This document shows positions 34,758 through 42,829 of a stretch of 64,000 nucleotides of DNA, one piece after another. Made by a program: the position numbers and the translations under genes. The stretch's first letter is position 1; every line of letters begins with the position of its first letter. The notes beneath the pieces were generated by a model. It was not told the DNA's origin, ran no database searches, and was given only the letters and a program-made list of their open reading frames with translations. Origin of the DNA: Nonomuraea fuscirosea (GTDB lineage Bacteria > Actinomycetota > Actinomycetes > Streptosporangiales > Streptosporangiaceae); assembly GCF_003001935.1 (NCBI RefSeq), contig NZ_PVNG01000003.1:186001-250000 (forward strand). The letters are read 5' to 3'.

Positions 34758-36160
34758 CGGGGCCTCGGAACCATCATCAGGCCGTGCCTGGGCCGCAGCG
34801 TGACCAGGGCCTCCGGCTCGACGGGGAATTCGGGGACCAGCTCCATGCGCAGGTCACGCAGCAGGACGGCGAGCACGAGCGTGGCCTCGACCAGGGCGAA
34901 GTGCCGTCCCAGGCAGATGCGCGGGCCGCCGCCGAAGGGCAGGTACTGGTGGCTGAGGTGCCGCGCCGCCGCCTCGGGGTCGAAGCGATCCGGCCGGTAG
35001 GCGGCGGGGTCGTCCCAGTAGCGCGGGTCGCGGTGCAGCACCCACGGGCTGACGCAGACCAGCGATCCGGCCGGGATGTCGTAGCCGTCGATCACGTCGG
35101 CCGCCACGCTGCGCCGCGAGATGAGCCAGACCGGCGGGTAGAGCCGCATCGCCTCCTGCACGGCCTGCCTGCACCTGCGCAGCGCCGGCAGGTCGGCGGC
35201 GGCCGGCGCCCGCCCGCCCAGCACCTCGTCGATCTCCGCGCGGACCGCGGCGGCCGCCTCGGGGTGGCGGTCGAGCAGGTAGAGCGTCCAGGTCAGGGAC
35301 TTGGCGGTGGTCTCGTGCCCGGCCATGACGATGGTCAGCACCTGATCCCGCAACTCCACGTCGGCCATGCCGCCCGGCCCGGTCACCGGACAGGTCCCGG
35401 GCGGGGCGTCGGTTTCGGTCCCGGGTCCGGCTCCGGGTGCGGTCTCGGGGCGGGGGTGGCCTTCGGCGAGCAGGGCGCTGAGCAGGTCGTCGCCCGCGCC
35501 GCCCGCGCGGCGGGCCGCGATGATCAGATGGGTCACCTGGTCGAGGAACGTCCGCGCCCGCTGGAAGCCCAGATAGCGCGCGGCCGTGTCGGCCGGATCG
35601 GGGTCGTCGCTGGGTACGTAGTGCCCGATGAACCGGTTGACCGCGTCCACCGCCCGGCCGAACCCCTCGCCCGCGCCGCCGATGTCGGTGCCGAGCATGG
35701 CCTTCACGATCACGGTCAGGGTGAGCGAGGTCAGGTCGTGGTCGACCCGTACCGACGCGGCGCCCCGCCACTGCGCCGCCAGGTGCTCCGCCGCCGCCAC
35801 GATGACCTGGTCGAACCGGTCGACCTCGGCGGGCCTGAAGGCCGGCGCGCACCTGCGCCGCTGCGCCGCCCACTCGGCGCCGTTGCTGGTCAGCAGGCCG
35901 TTGCCGAGCAGCGGGCGCAGCATGTCGTCGTCCGGCGTGCGGTCCTTGGTGTAGTTGGCGCCGTTCTCCTTGAGTACGTACCTGGCCAGATCCGGCCGGT
36001 TGAGCATGTAGACCGGCTCCCCGTCGGCGTCGTGGCGGGTGACGTCCCCGTGGGCCGCCATCGCGGTGACGAACTCCAGCGGCGCGTCCCGCATGGCTCT
36101 CAAGCTCTGGGTCCCCGCCGGTCCAGGCGGCACCCGGGGGGATACGTACGTCCCGGACAT
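34754..36160 (-). CDS. cytochrome P450 (canonical)
   Basis: Haem monooxygenase of 468 residues with no membrane anchor. The I-helix motif AGHETTAKSL, the ExxR of helix K (EAMRLYPPVW) and the haem-binding loop FGGGPRICLG with Cys416 are all intact, so normal oxygen activation is expected. It resembles CYP102/CYP4-like single-domain bacterial P450s. I chose the ATG at 36160 because GGGAG lies 5 bases upstream; the GTG at 36166 overlaps that site. It is divergent from the precursor gene across 239 bp and heads an operon with the methyltransferase and small membrane protein. Hydroxylation or oxidative tailoring of the azole peptide is the likely role. Redox partner genes are not seen nearby. Confidence 0.92.
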   Translation of the reverse strand: MSGTYVSPRVPPGPAGTQSLRAMRDAPLEFVTAMAAHGDVTRHDADGEPVYMLNRPDLARYVLKENGANYTKDRTPDDDMLRPLLGNGLLTSNGAEWAAQRRRCAPAFRPAEVDRFDQVIVAAAEHLAAQWRGAASVRVDHDLTSLTLTVIVKAMLGTDIGGAGEGFGRAVDAVNRFIGHYVPSDDPDPADTAARYLGFQRARTFLDQVTHLIIAARRAGGAGDDLLSALLAEGHPRPETAPGAGPGTETDAPPGTCPVTGPGGMADVELRDQVLTIVMAGHETTAKSLTWTLYLLDRHPEAAAAVRAEIDEVLGGRAPAAADLPALRRCRQAVQEAMRLYPPVWLISRRSVAADVIDGYDIPAGSLVCVSPWVLHRDPRYWDDPAAYRPDRFDPEAAARHLSHQYLPFGGGPRICLGRHFALVEATLVLAVLLRDLRMELVPEFPVEPEALVTLRPRHGLMMVPRPR

Positions 36161-36399
36161 GAGCACTCCCGATGGCTTACGTAAACGAATATTCGGATAC
36201 GCATTTCCGGCCGCTGAATACGTATATGTATTTCGTACGGTTCCGGTCCGCGCATTTGCAGCGTACCTTTCGAACTGGGGCCTCTCAATACTTAATCAAT
36301 GGCTCCCGAAATTAAGTCTGGGCACCCGGAAATAGGCGTGCAAGACTCCGTTCGAGACGGCGCACCGGCGCCGATGGGGAAAAGCTCCAGGAGGACGCA
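36161..36399. promoter_or_regulatory. divergent control region P450 / precursor peptide
   Basis: AT-rich non-coding stretch. The palindrome CGAATATTCG (36186-36195) is followed by GGATACGCATTTCCGG (36195-36210) and GAATACGTATA (36216-36226), then CGTACGG (36234-36240). TACGCATT, GCATT-YCCGG, TACGTAT and CGTACGG recur in the YcaO control region at 23190-23254 in similar order, suggesting common control by the LAL regulator. The precursor ribosome-binding site AGGAGG is at 36388-36393. Confidence 0.6.
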
Positions 36400-36774
36400 A
36401 TGGCCCTGAATCCCAGAGAGCGGACTGAATTCGTCAACGCCTACACGCGAGTACTGATCACCGCGTGGTCGAGCGAGGAGTTCTCGGCCAAGCTCGACAG
36501 CAACCCGCGTGAGGCGCTGGCGGAATCCGGCCTCGAGGTTCCCGCGGGCGCCCAGATCAACGTCGTGCGCAACGTTCCCGACAACGCCCACGACTCCAAC
36601 CTCGACGTCCAGGTCTCCCTGTGGGAGCGCGGGCTGGAGACGGGGACGTACGAGTTCCACATCCCCGAGACGCCGCAGATCGACATGGCCGAGCTGAGCG
36701 AGGGCGACCTCGACTCGATCGCGGCCGGCGTCGACATCAACTGCTGCTGCTGCCCGTGCTGCTGCTGCACCTGA
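36400..36774 (+). CDS. NHLP-leader TOMM precursor peptide with poly-cysteine core
   Basis: Ribosomal precursor of 124 residues. Residues 1-110 form a nitrile hydratase alpha-subunit-like leader (FVNAYTRVLITAWSSEEF and NPREALAESGLEVPAG are the recognisable parts). It ends in a C39 protease-type site, ELSEGDLDSIAAG, with cleavage expected after Gly110. The core is VDIN followed by CCCCPCCCCT: eight cysteines in two blocks of four around one proline, with a C-terminal Thr. With the YcaO fusion and SagB dehydrogenase, up to eight thiazoles and one (methyl)oxazole could form. Each Cys is TGC, giving two (TGC)4 runs around CCG. The ATG is 7 bases from AGGAGG. It is followed by an ABC exporter. I do not recognise a described product with this core. 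Confidence 0.93.
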   Translation: MALNPRERTEFVNAYTRVLITAWSSEEFSAKLDSNPREALAESGLEVPAGAQINVVRNVPDNAHDSNLDVQVSLWERGLETGTYEFHIPETPQIDMAELSEGDLDSIAAGVDINCCCCPCCCCT

Positions 36775-36822
36775 CCTGAGCCGCCACAGAGGTCTTCGCA
36801 CGCCCGAGAGGAAGAGGAGATC

Positions 36823-37764
36823 ATGTCCGACGATCAGGCGAACCCGATCCGGGTACGGGGGCTGCGCAAGCAGTACGGCTCCAGTCACACCCTGCGAGGT
36901 GTGGACCTGGACGTCCGGCCAGGAGAGGTGTTCGCCTTACTCGGCCCCAACGGCGCCGGCAAGACGACGACGGTCGAGATCCTCGAGGGCGTGCGCAGGC
37001 GTACAGGTGGAGAGGTCCAGGTCCTCGGCCGTGACCCGGCCGAGGACTCACCCCGGTGGCGCGCCAGGCTCGGCATCGTGCCGCAGACCACCGGCGCGTA
37101 CACCGACCTGACCGTACGCGAGGTGGTCGAGCACTTCGCCTCCTTCTACCCGGCGCCGCTGCCCGCCGATCAGGTGATCGGCATGGTGGGGCTGGGCAAG
37201 CAGGAACGCAAGCAGGCCCAGACGCTGTCGGGCGGCCAGCTGCGCCGCCTCGACGTGGCCGTGGGCGTCGTCGGCGACCCCGACCTGATCTTCCTGGACG
37301 AGCCCACCACCGGGCTCGACCCGGAGGCGCGGGCGGAGGCGTGGGACCTGGTGCGTTACTTCGCCGACCAGGGCAAGACGACCGTGCTGACCACCCACTA
37401 CCTCGACGAGGTGGAGGCGCTGGCGCAGCGGGCCGCCGTCATCGTCGCGGGCGCCATCGTGGAGACCGGCGCCGTCAGCGAGCTCGGCGGGCGGCGCGAG
37501 GTGCCCGCCACGGTCAGCTTCACCGCGACCGGCGGCCTGAGCGCGGCCGGCCTGCCGGAACTGCCTCCGGACACGACCGTGGACGCGCGTACGGACGACG
37601 TCATCACGCTGCGCACCCACGGGCCCACGCGGGCCCTGGCCGCGCTGCTGCCGTGGGCGGCCGAGGCCGGCGTCGGCGAGCTGCGGGACCTGCGGGTCCA
37701 CCGGCCCACGCTGGAGGACGTCTATCTCAAGCTGATCCGCGAGAACCAGGGGGAACTGTCATGA
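36823..37764 (+). CDS. ABC transporter ATPase (DrrA-like)
   Basis: ATP-binding subunit of 313 residues for an ABC-2 exporter. Walker A GPNGAGKTTT, Q-loop VPQTTGAYTDL, signature LSGGQLRRLDVA, Walker B LIFLDEPTTGLD and the H-loop TTHYLDE are present. A C-terminal extension of about 90 residues resembles DrrA/CcmA-type proteins that export antibiotics. A TTA codon at residue 39 (36937-36939) is rare for this genome. It lies 48 bases after the precursor and overlaps the permease start by 4 bases. Self-resistance to, or export of, the azole peptide is the likely job. Confidence 0.9.
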   Translation: MSDDQANPIRVRGLRKQYGSSHTLRGVDLDVRPGEVFALLGPNGAGKTTTVEILEGVRRRTGGEVQVLGRDPAEDSPRWRARLGIVPQTTGAYTDLTVREVVEHFASFYPAPLPADQVIGMVGLGKQERKQAQTLSGGQLRRLDVAVGVVGDPDLIFLDEPTTGLDPEARAEAWDLVRYFADQGKTTVLTTHYLDEVEALAQRAAVIVAGAIVETGAVSELGGRREVPATVSFTATGGLSAAGLPELPPDTTVDARTDDVITLRTHGPTRALAALLPWAAEAGVGELRDLRVHRPTLEDVYLKLIRENQGELS

Positions 37765-38615
37765 CCAGCTCGGACGCGGTGGTCGCGGGACAGAGCCGCG
37801 CGGTCGCGTACGGCGGGGGCTCGGGACTGTGGCGGGCGTCGGTCGCGCGCTCGTCGGTGGAGCTGAAGTCGTTCTTCCGCAACCGGCAGTCGCTGTTCTT
37901 CACGCTGCTGCTGCCGATCGTGCTGCTGCTGGTGCTCGGCTCGATCTTCTCCGGTACGGTCCCCGGCACCCACACCGACTTCAAGCAGATGTTCGTGGCC
38001 GGGATCATCGCCTGCGGCATCATGAGCGTCAGCTTCAACGGCCTGGCGATCAACATCGCGATCGAGCGGGACAACGGCATGATCCGCCGCCTGGCCTCCT
38101 CGCCGATGCCGAAGACCGCGTACTTCGTCGGCAAGATCGTCCGGGTGGTCGTGACCGGCGTCCTTGAGGCCGCGATCCTGCTGGTCGTCGGGGTGGCGCT
38201 GTTCCACCTGCCGATGCCGTCGGACCCCGGCCACTGGATCACGTTCTCGTGGGTGCTGCTGCTCGGCGCGGCGTCCTGCTCGCTGCTGGCGGTGGCGTTC
38301 AGCGCGGTCATCCCGAACGCCAGGTCGGCGGCGGCGATCGTGACGCTGCCGTTCCTGGTGCTGCAGTTCATCTCGGGGGTGTTCTTCCCCTACAGCGAGC
38401 TGCCCGCCTGGATGCAGACGATCGCGGCGTTCTTCCCGCTGAAGTGGATGACGCAGGGGCTGCGCTCGGTGTTCCTGCCCGCGGACTTCGCCGTGGTGGA
38501 GCCCGCCCACGCGTGGGAGCTGGGCAGGACCGCGGTCGTGCTGGGCTCGTGGTGCGCCGCGGCGCTGCTGCTGAGCCTGCTGACCTTCCGCTGGCGCGGC
38601 GCGAACGTCAGGTAG
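37761..38615 (+). CDS. ABC-2 family transporter permease (DrrB-like)
   Basis: Membrane subunit of 284 residues with six predicted helices, an N-terminal cytosolic elbow (SSVELKSFFRNRQSLFF) and the ABC-2 segment LPFLVLQFISGVFFPYSELP near residues 195-215. It pairs with the upstream ATPase (ATGA overlap). Its 3' end overlaps the convergent P450 gene by 8 bases. Likely exports the modified peptide or gives immunity. Confidence 0.9.
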   Translation: MTSSDAVVAGQSRAVAYGGGSGLWRASVARSSVELKSFFRNRQSLFFTLLLPIVLLLVLGSIFSGTVPGTHTDFKQMFVAGIIACGIMSVSFNGLAINIAIERDNGMIRRLASSPMPKTAYFVGKIVRVVVTGVLEAAILLVVGVALFHLPMPSDPGHWITFSWVLLLGAASCSLLAVAFSAVIPNARSAAAIVTLPFLVLQFISGVFFPYSELPAWMQTIAAFFPLKWMTQGLRSVFLPADFAVVEPAHAWELGRTAVVLGSWCAAALLLSLLTFRWRGANVR

Positions 38616-39795
38616 TGAGGGTGAAGCCGGTCAGCCGCCTCGGCACCATGCTCGGCGCCCACACGGGCGGGTCGCCGTCGGGACGCAGCTCCGGATACCT
38701 GCTCAGCAGGCCGCCGAGCAGCACCGCTCCGGCGTGCCTGACCAGCGGGGCGCCGAGGCAGAGATGGGTGCCCGCGCCGAAGGCGAGATGGGGGTTGGGC
38801 GAGCGCAGCACCATCAGCTCGTCGGGTCCGGCGAACACCGCCGGGTCGCGGTTGGCCGCTCCGACCAGGGCCAGCACCCTGGCCCCCGCCGGGATCACCC
38901 CGCCGTCCAGCCGTACCTCCTCGGTGGTCACCCTGGCCGTGAACGGGATCGGCGACTCCAGGCGCAGCAGCTCGTCCACGGCCGACATGGCCGCCTCGGG
39001 GCTCTCGCGTACCTGCTCGGCGGCGTCCTTCCTGGGCAGCAGCCAGTGCAGCGCGTTGCCCACCATCTCGGCCAGCGGCTTCCACCCGCCGACGACGGTG
39101 AGCGCGGCGATCCCGAGCATCTCCGCCCTGGTCAGCCGCTCGTCGGCGGCCAGCCTCCCGAACGGCGACCCACCCGCCGCTGTCCGGACGGCTTCGGCCG
39201 CCGCGTCGGCGCGGTCGCCGAGGAAGCGGGTCAGCTCGCCCATCGCGGCCCGGCCCGCCGCCGCGGCCTGCGGTCCCGCCAGCGGGTCGAGGTTGACCGA
39301 CACCCGCGCGGACAGCTCGGCGAAGGCGGCACGGTCGGCGGCCGGGAGCCCGAACAGCTCGGCCAGCACGCCGGTGGCCAGCGGCTCGCCGATGTCGGCC
39401 GTGGCCTCGATCCGCTCGCGCCCGGCCAGGGCGTCCAGCACGTGCTCGATCTCGGCGGCGATGCCGCCGGAGATCCCGCGGATCGCGGCCGGCCCCATCA
39501 GCAGCGCCCCGGGCGACCGTAAACGCTGGTGCTCGGGCGGGTCGGTGGTGAGCATCGACGGCGGCAGCTCGTCGTCCCTGACCCGCTCGCGCTGCCCCAG
39601 CGCCGCCGAGAAGCGCGGGTCGCGCAGCGCCAGCGCGCAGTCGGCGTGCGTGGTCAGCAGCCACATGCGCGAGGTGACGTCGAAGTGGACCGGATCGTGC
39701 TCGCGCAGCCACCGGTACGCCGGATACGGGTCCAGCCGCCCGCGAGGAGAGAACGGGTGGGCCAGGTGGGCGGGCAACGTACGGGGTGCCGTCAT
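38608..39795 (-). CDS. cytochrome P450 with non-canonical I-helix
   Basis: Bacterial class I P450 of 395 residues. The haem loop FGAGTHLCLG with Cys346 and helix-K motif DELLRLESPI are intact. However, the oxygen-activation motif of the I-helix, normally (A/G)Gx(D/E)T, reads VVGGWKPLAEM around Trp238, with no acid-alcohol pair. Such changes occur in P450s that catalyse unusual reactions or that accept carrier- or peptide-bound substrates. The start ATG at 39795 is divergent from the FAD oxidase gene with 51 bp between; GGAGATGCG is just upstream. It belongs to the cluster by position and is probably a tailoring enzyme for the azole peptide. Confidence 0.88.
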   Translation of the reverse strand: MTAPRTLPAHLAHPFSPRGRLDPYPAYRWLREHDPVHFDVTSRMWLLTTHADCALALRDPRFSAALGQRERVRDDELPPSMLTTDPPEHQRLRSPGALLMGPAAIRGISGGIAAEIEHVLDALAGRERIEATADIGEPLATGVLAELFGLPAADRAAFAELSARVSVNLDPLAGPQAAAAGRAAMGELTRFLGDRADAAAEAVRTAAGGSPFGRLAADERLTRAEMLGIAALTVVGGWKPLAEMVGNALHWLLPRKDAAEQVRESPEAAMSAVDELLRLESPIPFTARVTTEEVRLDGGVIPAGARVLALVGAANRDPAVFAGPDELMVLRSPNPHLAFGAGTHLCLGAPLVRHAGAVLLGGLLSRYPELRPDGDPPVWAPSMVPRRLTGFTLTT

Positions 39796-39846
39796 CGCAT
39801 CTCCTCGTGATCAAGCCGACGACAACCTACTACAGAGGAGCGGCCG

Positions 39847-41100
39847 GTGGCAGAGCTCGATGTGGTCGTGATCGGTGCGGGCGTCAGCGGCCTGGCCGCC
39901 GCCGCGAAGCTGGCGGGCGCCGGCCTCGCGGTCGAGGTGCTGGAGGCCAGGCAGCGGATCGGCGGCCGGATCCACACCGACGAGGAGTCGGGGCTGGAGC
40001 TCGGCGCGCAGGTCGTGCACGGCGACCGGAACCCGATCGGCGTGCTGCCAGGACTGCCCGCCCTGGTGCCGCTGCCCCGCTACGCCGCCAGGGTGCTGCT
40101 GGACGGCGCGCCGCACCCGCTGTCCGCACTGCGCCCGCCCCCGCCGCTGCTTGAGGAGCGGCTGGTGGCGGGTGCCACGTCGCGGCCTTCGGCAGGTGCG
40201 ACGGGGCGGCTTTCCGCGGGTGTGAGCGGGGACGTGCCGGTGGCGCAGTGGCTGAAGGAGCAGACGGCGGGCTCTCCCGCCGCGCTGGAGCCGGCCGCCG
40301 AGTGGTTCAGGCAGAACTGGGCCGCCGGTCCCGAGGCGCTGAGCGCGCTCGGCGTGGCCGTGGCCCGCCGCGCCGACGCCGTGGGACGAGGCGAGTTCGC
40401 CCTGCCCGGCGGCTTCGGCACACTGCCCGAGCGGCTGGCGGACGGCCTGCGGGTACGCCTCGGCGACCCGGTCGCCCGCCTGACCTGGTCGCCCGGCCGG
40501 GTACGCGCGGTCACCGCCGCCGGCCACGTCGCGGACGCGGTCGCGGCCGTGGTCACGGTGCCGCCGCCGGTCGTCGCCGACGGCAGGCTCGCGATCAACG
40601 ACCTGCCGGTACGCAAGCAGGCGGCGGCCCACGAGCTGCGTCCTGGCGACGCCTGGTGCGCCTTGGTCACCTACCCGGAGCCCGCACCCGAGTCCGTCGT
40701 GGTCTTCGACCCGGAAGGACGGCTCGGTTTCGTCACCGCCACGGCCGGACGCCGCGAGGTGGTGGTCATGGCGAAGGCCGAGGCGGCCGGCCGGGCCAGA
40801 GCAGCCTGGCGGGACAACGCTCTGCTGCGGCAGTTGGCCGGGGCGCTGCCCTGGACCAGGGGAGTGGAGCCGGAGTCGGCGCGGGTGGCCGACTGGGGGG
40901 CCGATCCGTGGGCGGGCGGCGCGTACACGTACCCGGGGGTGGGGGCGCTGTGGGCGCCCGCGGCCTGGGCCGAGCCGATGGGCGGGACGTTGTTCTTCGC
41001 CGGCGAGGCCACGACCGGCCTGGCCGGGCCGCCCATGGCGCACATGGCGATGGCCGGCGGGGAACGCGCGGCCACTGAGCTGATCGGAGCACTGAAGTGA
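39847..41100 (+). CDS. flavin-dependent amine oxidase family protein
   Basis: FAD protein of 417 residues. The N-terminal dinucleotide-binding fold reads VVIGAGVSGLAAAAKL and runs into EVLEARQRIGGRI, the standard start of monoamine oxidase/phytoene desaturase-like enzymes. The C-terminal FAD segment is LFFAGEATTGLAGP. GTG at 39847 is preceded by AGAGGAG. It is first of a tightly coupled set: FAD oxidase, Rieske protein, alpha/beta hydrolase and VOC protein, each overlapping the next. Possible roles are oxidation of an amine or alpha-carbon, or desaturation, in tailoring the RiPP; the substrate is not evident. Confidence 0.87.
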   Translation: MAELDVVVIGAGVSGLAAAAKLAGAGLAVEVLEARQRIGGRIHTDEESGLELGAQVVHGDRNPIGVLPGLPALVPLPRYAARVLLDGAPHPLSALRPPPPLLEERLVAGATSRPSAGATGRLSAGVSGDVPVAQWLKEQTAGSPAALEPAAEWFRQNWAAGPEALSALGVAVARRADAVGRGEFALPGGFGTLPERLADGLRVRLGDPVARLTWSPGRVRAVTAAGHVADAVAAVVTVPPPVVADGRLAINDLPVRKQAAAHELRPGDAWCALVTYPEPAPESVVVFDPEGRLGFVTATAGRREVVVMAKAEAAGRARAAWRDNALLRQLAGALPWTRGVEPESARVADWGADPWAGGAYTYPGVGALWAPAAWAEPMGGTLFFAGEATTGLAGPPMAHMAMAGGERAATELIGALK

Positions 41101-42032
41101 TCGGACAGACCACGGCAGAAGGCCCGCCGGGCGACGGAGACCTGCACGGCGGCTGGTTCCTGCTGGCGCTCGACGACGAACTCGCTCCCGGCCTCACACC
41201 GCTCAGGCTGGGCGGCGTGAACCTGATCGCGGTGCGCGACGACGACGGCGTCCGCGTGTTCGAGGCCACCTGCCCGCACCGGGGCGCCCATCTCGGCTAC
41301 GGCGGCAAGCTGGACAGGCAGTGCGTCGTCTGCCCCTTCCACGGCAAGCGGATCGCGCTCGGCGACCGGTCCCGCCGCTGGTCGGTGGGCGAGGTGCGGA
41401 CGCTGCACGCCGGGGCGGCGCTGTTCGCCCGGCTGTCCGGCGACCCGGGCGACGACCGGGGCTTCGAGCAGGCGATCAAACAGGCGGCGGAGGAGCTGAC
41501 GTTCGTCGCGGCGGTGAACCAGCGGGTCGCGGTCCCGGCCGAGTACGTGGTCGAGAACGCCTTCGACGCCGAGCACTTCAGCACCGTCCACCTGGTGCCG
41601 GCGGTGCGGGGCATGCGGGTCAGCATGGGGGAGCACGACGAGCTGGTCATCGAGGGGGAGTTCCGGACCAAGGCGCCGCCGTGGGAGAAGGAGCGGCGGC
41701 TGAACTTCGCCTCCCGGTTCGTGGCCCGCGCCTACAGCCCGCACCTGGTGCTGACCGAGCTGGGCACGGCGGCGGCGCCGTACACGATCATCACGGGAGC
41801 GGTGCCGGACGGGACGGGCAGCGTGGGGCGGGTGGTCATCGGCGTCCGGCCGGACCAGAAGGAGTCGCTGCCCGCGCTCGTGCACGGCGCCCGCTACGCC
41901 TTCGACCAGGACCGGGTGGTCTGGGACCACCTGGACGTGCGCGCGCCGCAGCGCTACGACGCGGCCGACACGTCCGTGATCGCCTTCCGCCGCTTCTGCG
42001 CCGGTTTCGCCCCGGCGGAGGTGACGTCGTGA
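41097..42032 (+). CDS. Rieske non-haem iron oxygenase
   Basis: Oxygenase alpha-subunit-like protein of 311 residues. The Rieske cluster ligands are Cys59 and His61 in CPHRG, and Cys79 and His82 in CPFHG. The mononuclear iron site is Asp157, His160 and His165 in NAFDAEHFSTVH. It is short compared with ring-hydroxylating dioxygenases (about 450) and closer in size to the PaO/KshA-like single-component group. GTG start overlaps the FAD oxidase stop (GTGA). Ferredoxin and reductase partners are not adjacent. Likely a hydroxylase or oxidative-cleavage step on the RiPP; unusual in TOMM clusters. Confidence 0.9.
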   Translation: MIGQTTAEGPPGDGDLHGGWFLLALDDELAPGLTPLRLGGVNLIAVRDDDGVRVFEATCPHRGAHLGYGGKLDRQCVVCPFHGKRIALGDRSRRWSVGEVRTLHAGAALFARLSGDPGDDRGFEQAIKQAAEELTFVAAVNQRVAVPAEYVVENAFDAEHFSTVHLVPAVRGMRVSMGEHDELVIEGEFRTKAPPWEKERRLNFASRFVARAYSPHLVLTELGTAAAPYTIITGAVPDGTGSVGRVVIGVRPDQKESLPALVHGARYAFDQDRVVWDHLDVRAPQRYDAADTSVIAFRRFCAGFAPAEVTS

Positions 42033-42829
42033 GCCTGCATGTGCGGACGCACGGGGACGGCCCCGCGGTGCTGTGGATCCACGGCTACACGATGGACTCC
42101 TCGGTCTGGGAGCCGCTGTGGGGGCTGCTGCCCGGCTGGCGGCACGTCGGCGTGGACCTGCCGGGCCACGGCCGGTCGCGGCCGCTGCGGCCGGGCACGT
42201 CGCTGCCCGCGCTGGCGGCGGAGCTGGCGGAGCTGGCCCGTGCGGAGCGGGCCACGCTGGTGGTGGCCGAGTCGATCGGCTCCATGATCGCCCTGCAACT
42301 GGTCATCGACCATCCCGGCGACGTGCGCGGGCTGGTCGTCGGCTCGCCGACCATCGCCGGCGCCCCCGCCGAGCCGGGCACCGCGGGGCGTTACCGCACG
42401 CTGGCCGGGCTGGCCAGGATGGGCGTGGACGGCGAGCGGCTGGCCGACGTGTGGATGGCGGCCCCGCCGGACATCTTCCGCGGCACCGAGCGCCATCCCG
42501 AGCTGCGCGCCAGGCTGCGCGCGATCGTGGCCAGGCACTCGTGGCGCGAGCTGCGCGACGGCTCCATGTACGGCCTGAGCAAGCACGTCCACACGGTGGA
42601 CGATCTGCGCGGCATCCGGGCGCGCACCCTGGTCGTGGTGGGCGTGGAGGACATGCCGGGCTTCCGGGCGAGCGCGGAGCTGCTGCGCGGCTCCGTTCCC
42701 GGTTGCGGCGTGATCACCGTGCCCGACGCCGGGCACCTGTGCATGATCGAACGCCCCGCCGTCGTGGCGCCCGTCATCGGCGGCCACCTGCGGGCGGCGA
42801 CGAGGGAGGTGCAGCATGCCGATTCATGA
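42029..42829 (+). CDS. alpha/beta hydrolase
   Basis: Cytosolic hydrolase of 266 residues. The oxyanion segment is IHGYTMDSSVW, the strand after it VGVDLPGHGRSRP, and the nucleophile elbow is VVAESIGSMIA. Its first glycine is replaced by Ala (AESIG instead of GxSxG). The Asp lies near VGVED and the His is in DAGHLCMIE. GTG start overlaps the Rieske stop by 3 bases, and the 3' end overlaps the VOC start by 14 bases. It may cleave an ester or amide during maturation, or remove a protecting group. Function beyond the fold is not readable. Confidence 0.85.
   Translation: MSLHVRTHGDGPAVLWIHGYTMDSSVWEPLWGLLPGWRHVGVDLPGHGRSRPLRPGTSLPALAAELAELARAERATLVVAESIGSMIALQLVIDHPGDVRGLVVGSPTIAGAPAEPGTAGRYRTLAGLARMGVDGERLADVWMAAPPDIFRGTERHPELRARLRAIVARHSWRELRDGSMYGLSKHVHTVDDLRGIRARTLVVVGVEDMPGFRASAELLRGSVPGCGVITVPDAGHLCMIERPAVVAPVIGGHLRAATREVQHADS

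Noticed and set aside
36742..36768. TGC runs as a sequencing or assembly artefact
   Set aside because: The frame stays open, ends with a normal stop, and the matching maturation genes make the core sensible; still worth read-level confirmation.
36400..36774. Precursor as a nitrile hydratase subunit or a metallothionein
   Set aside because: It is far too short for the hydratase and lacks its metal motif; the Cys tail follows a C39-type cleavage site and sits among YcaO, SagB and NHLP export genes, which points to a RiPP precursor.
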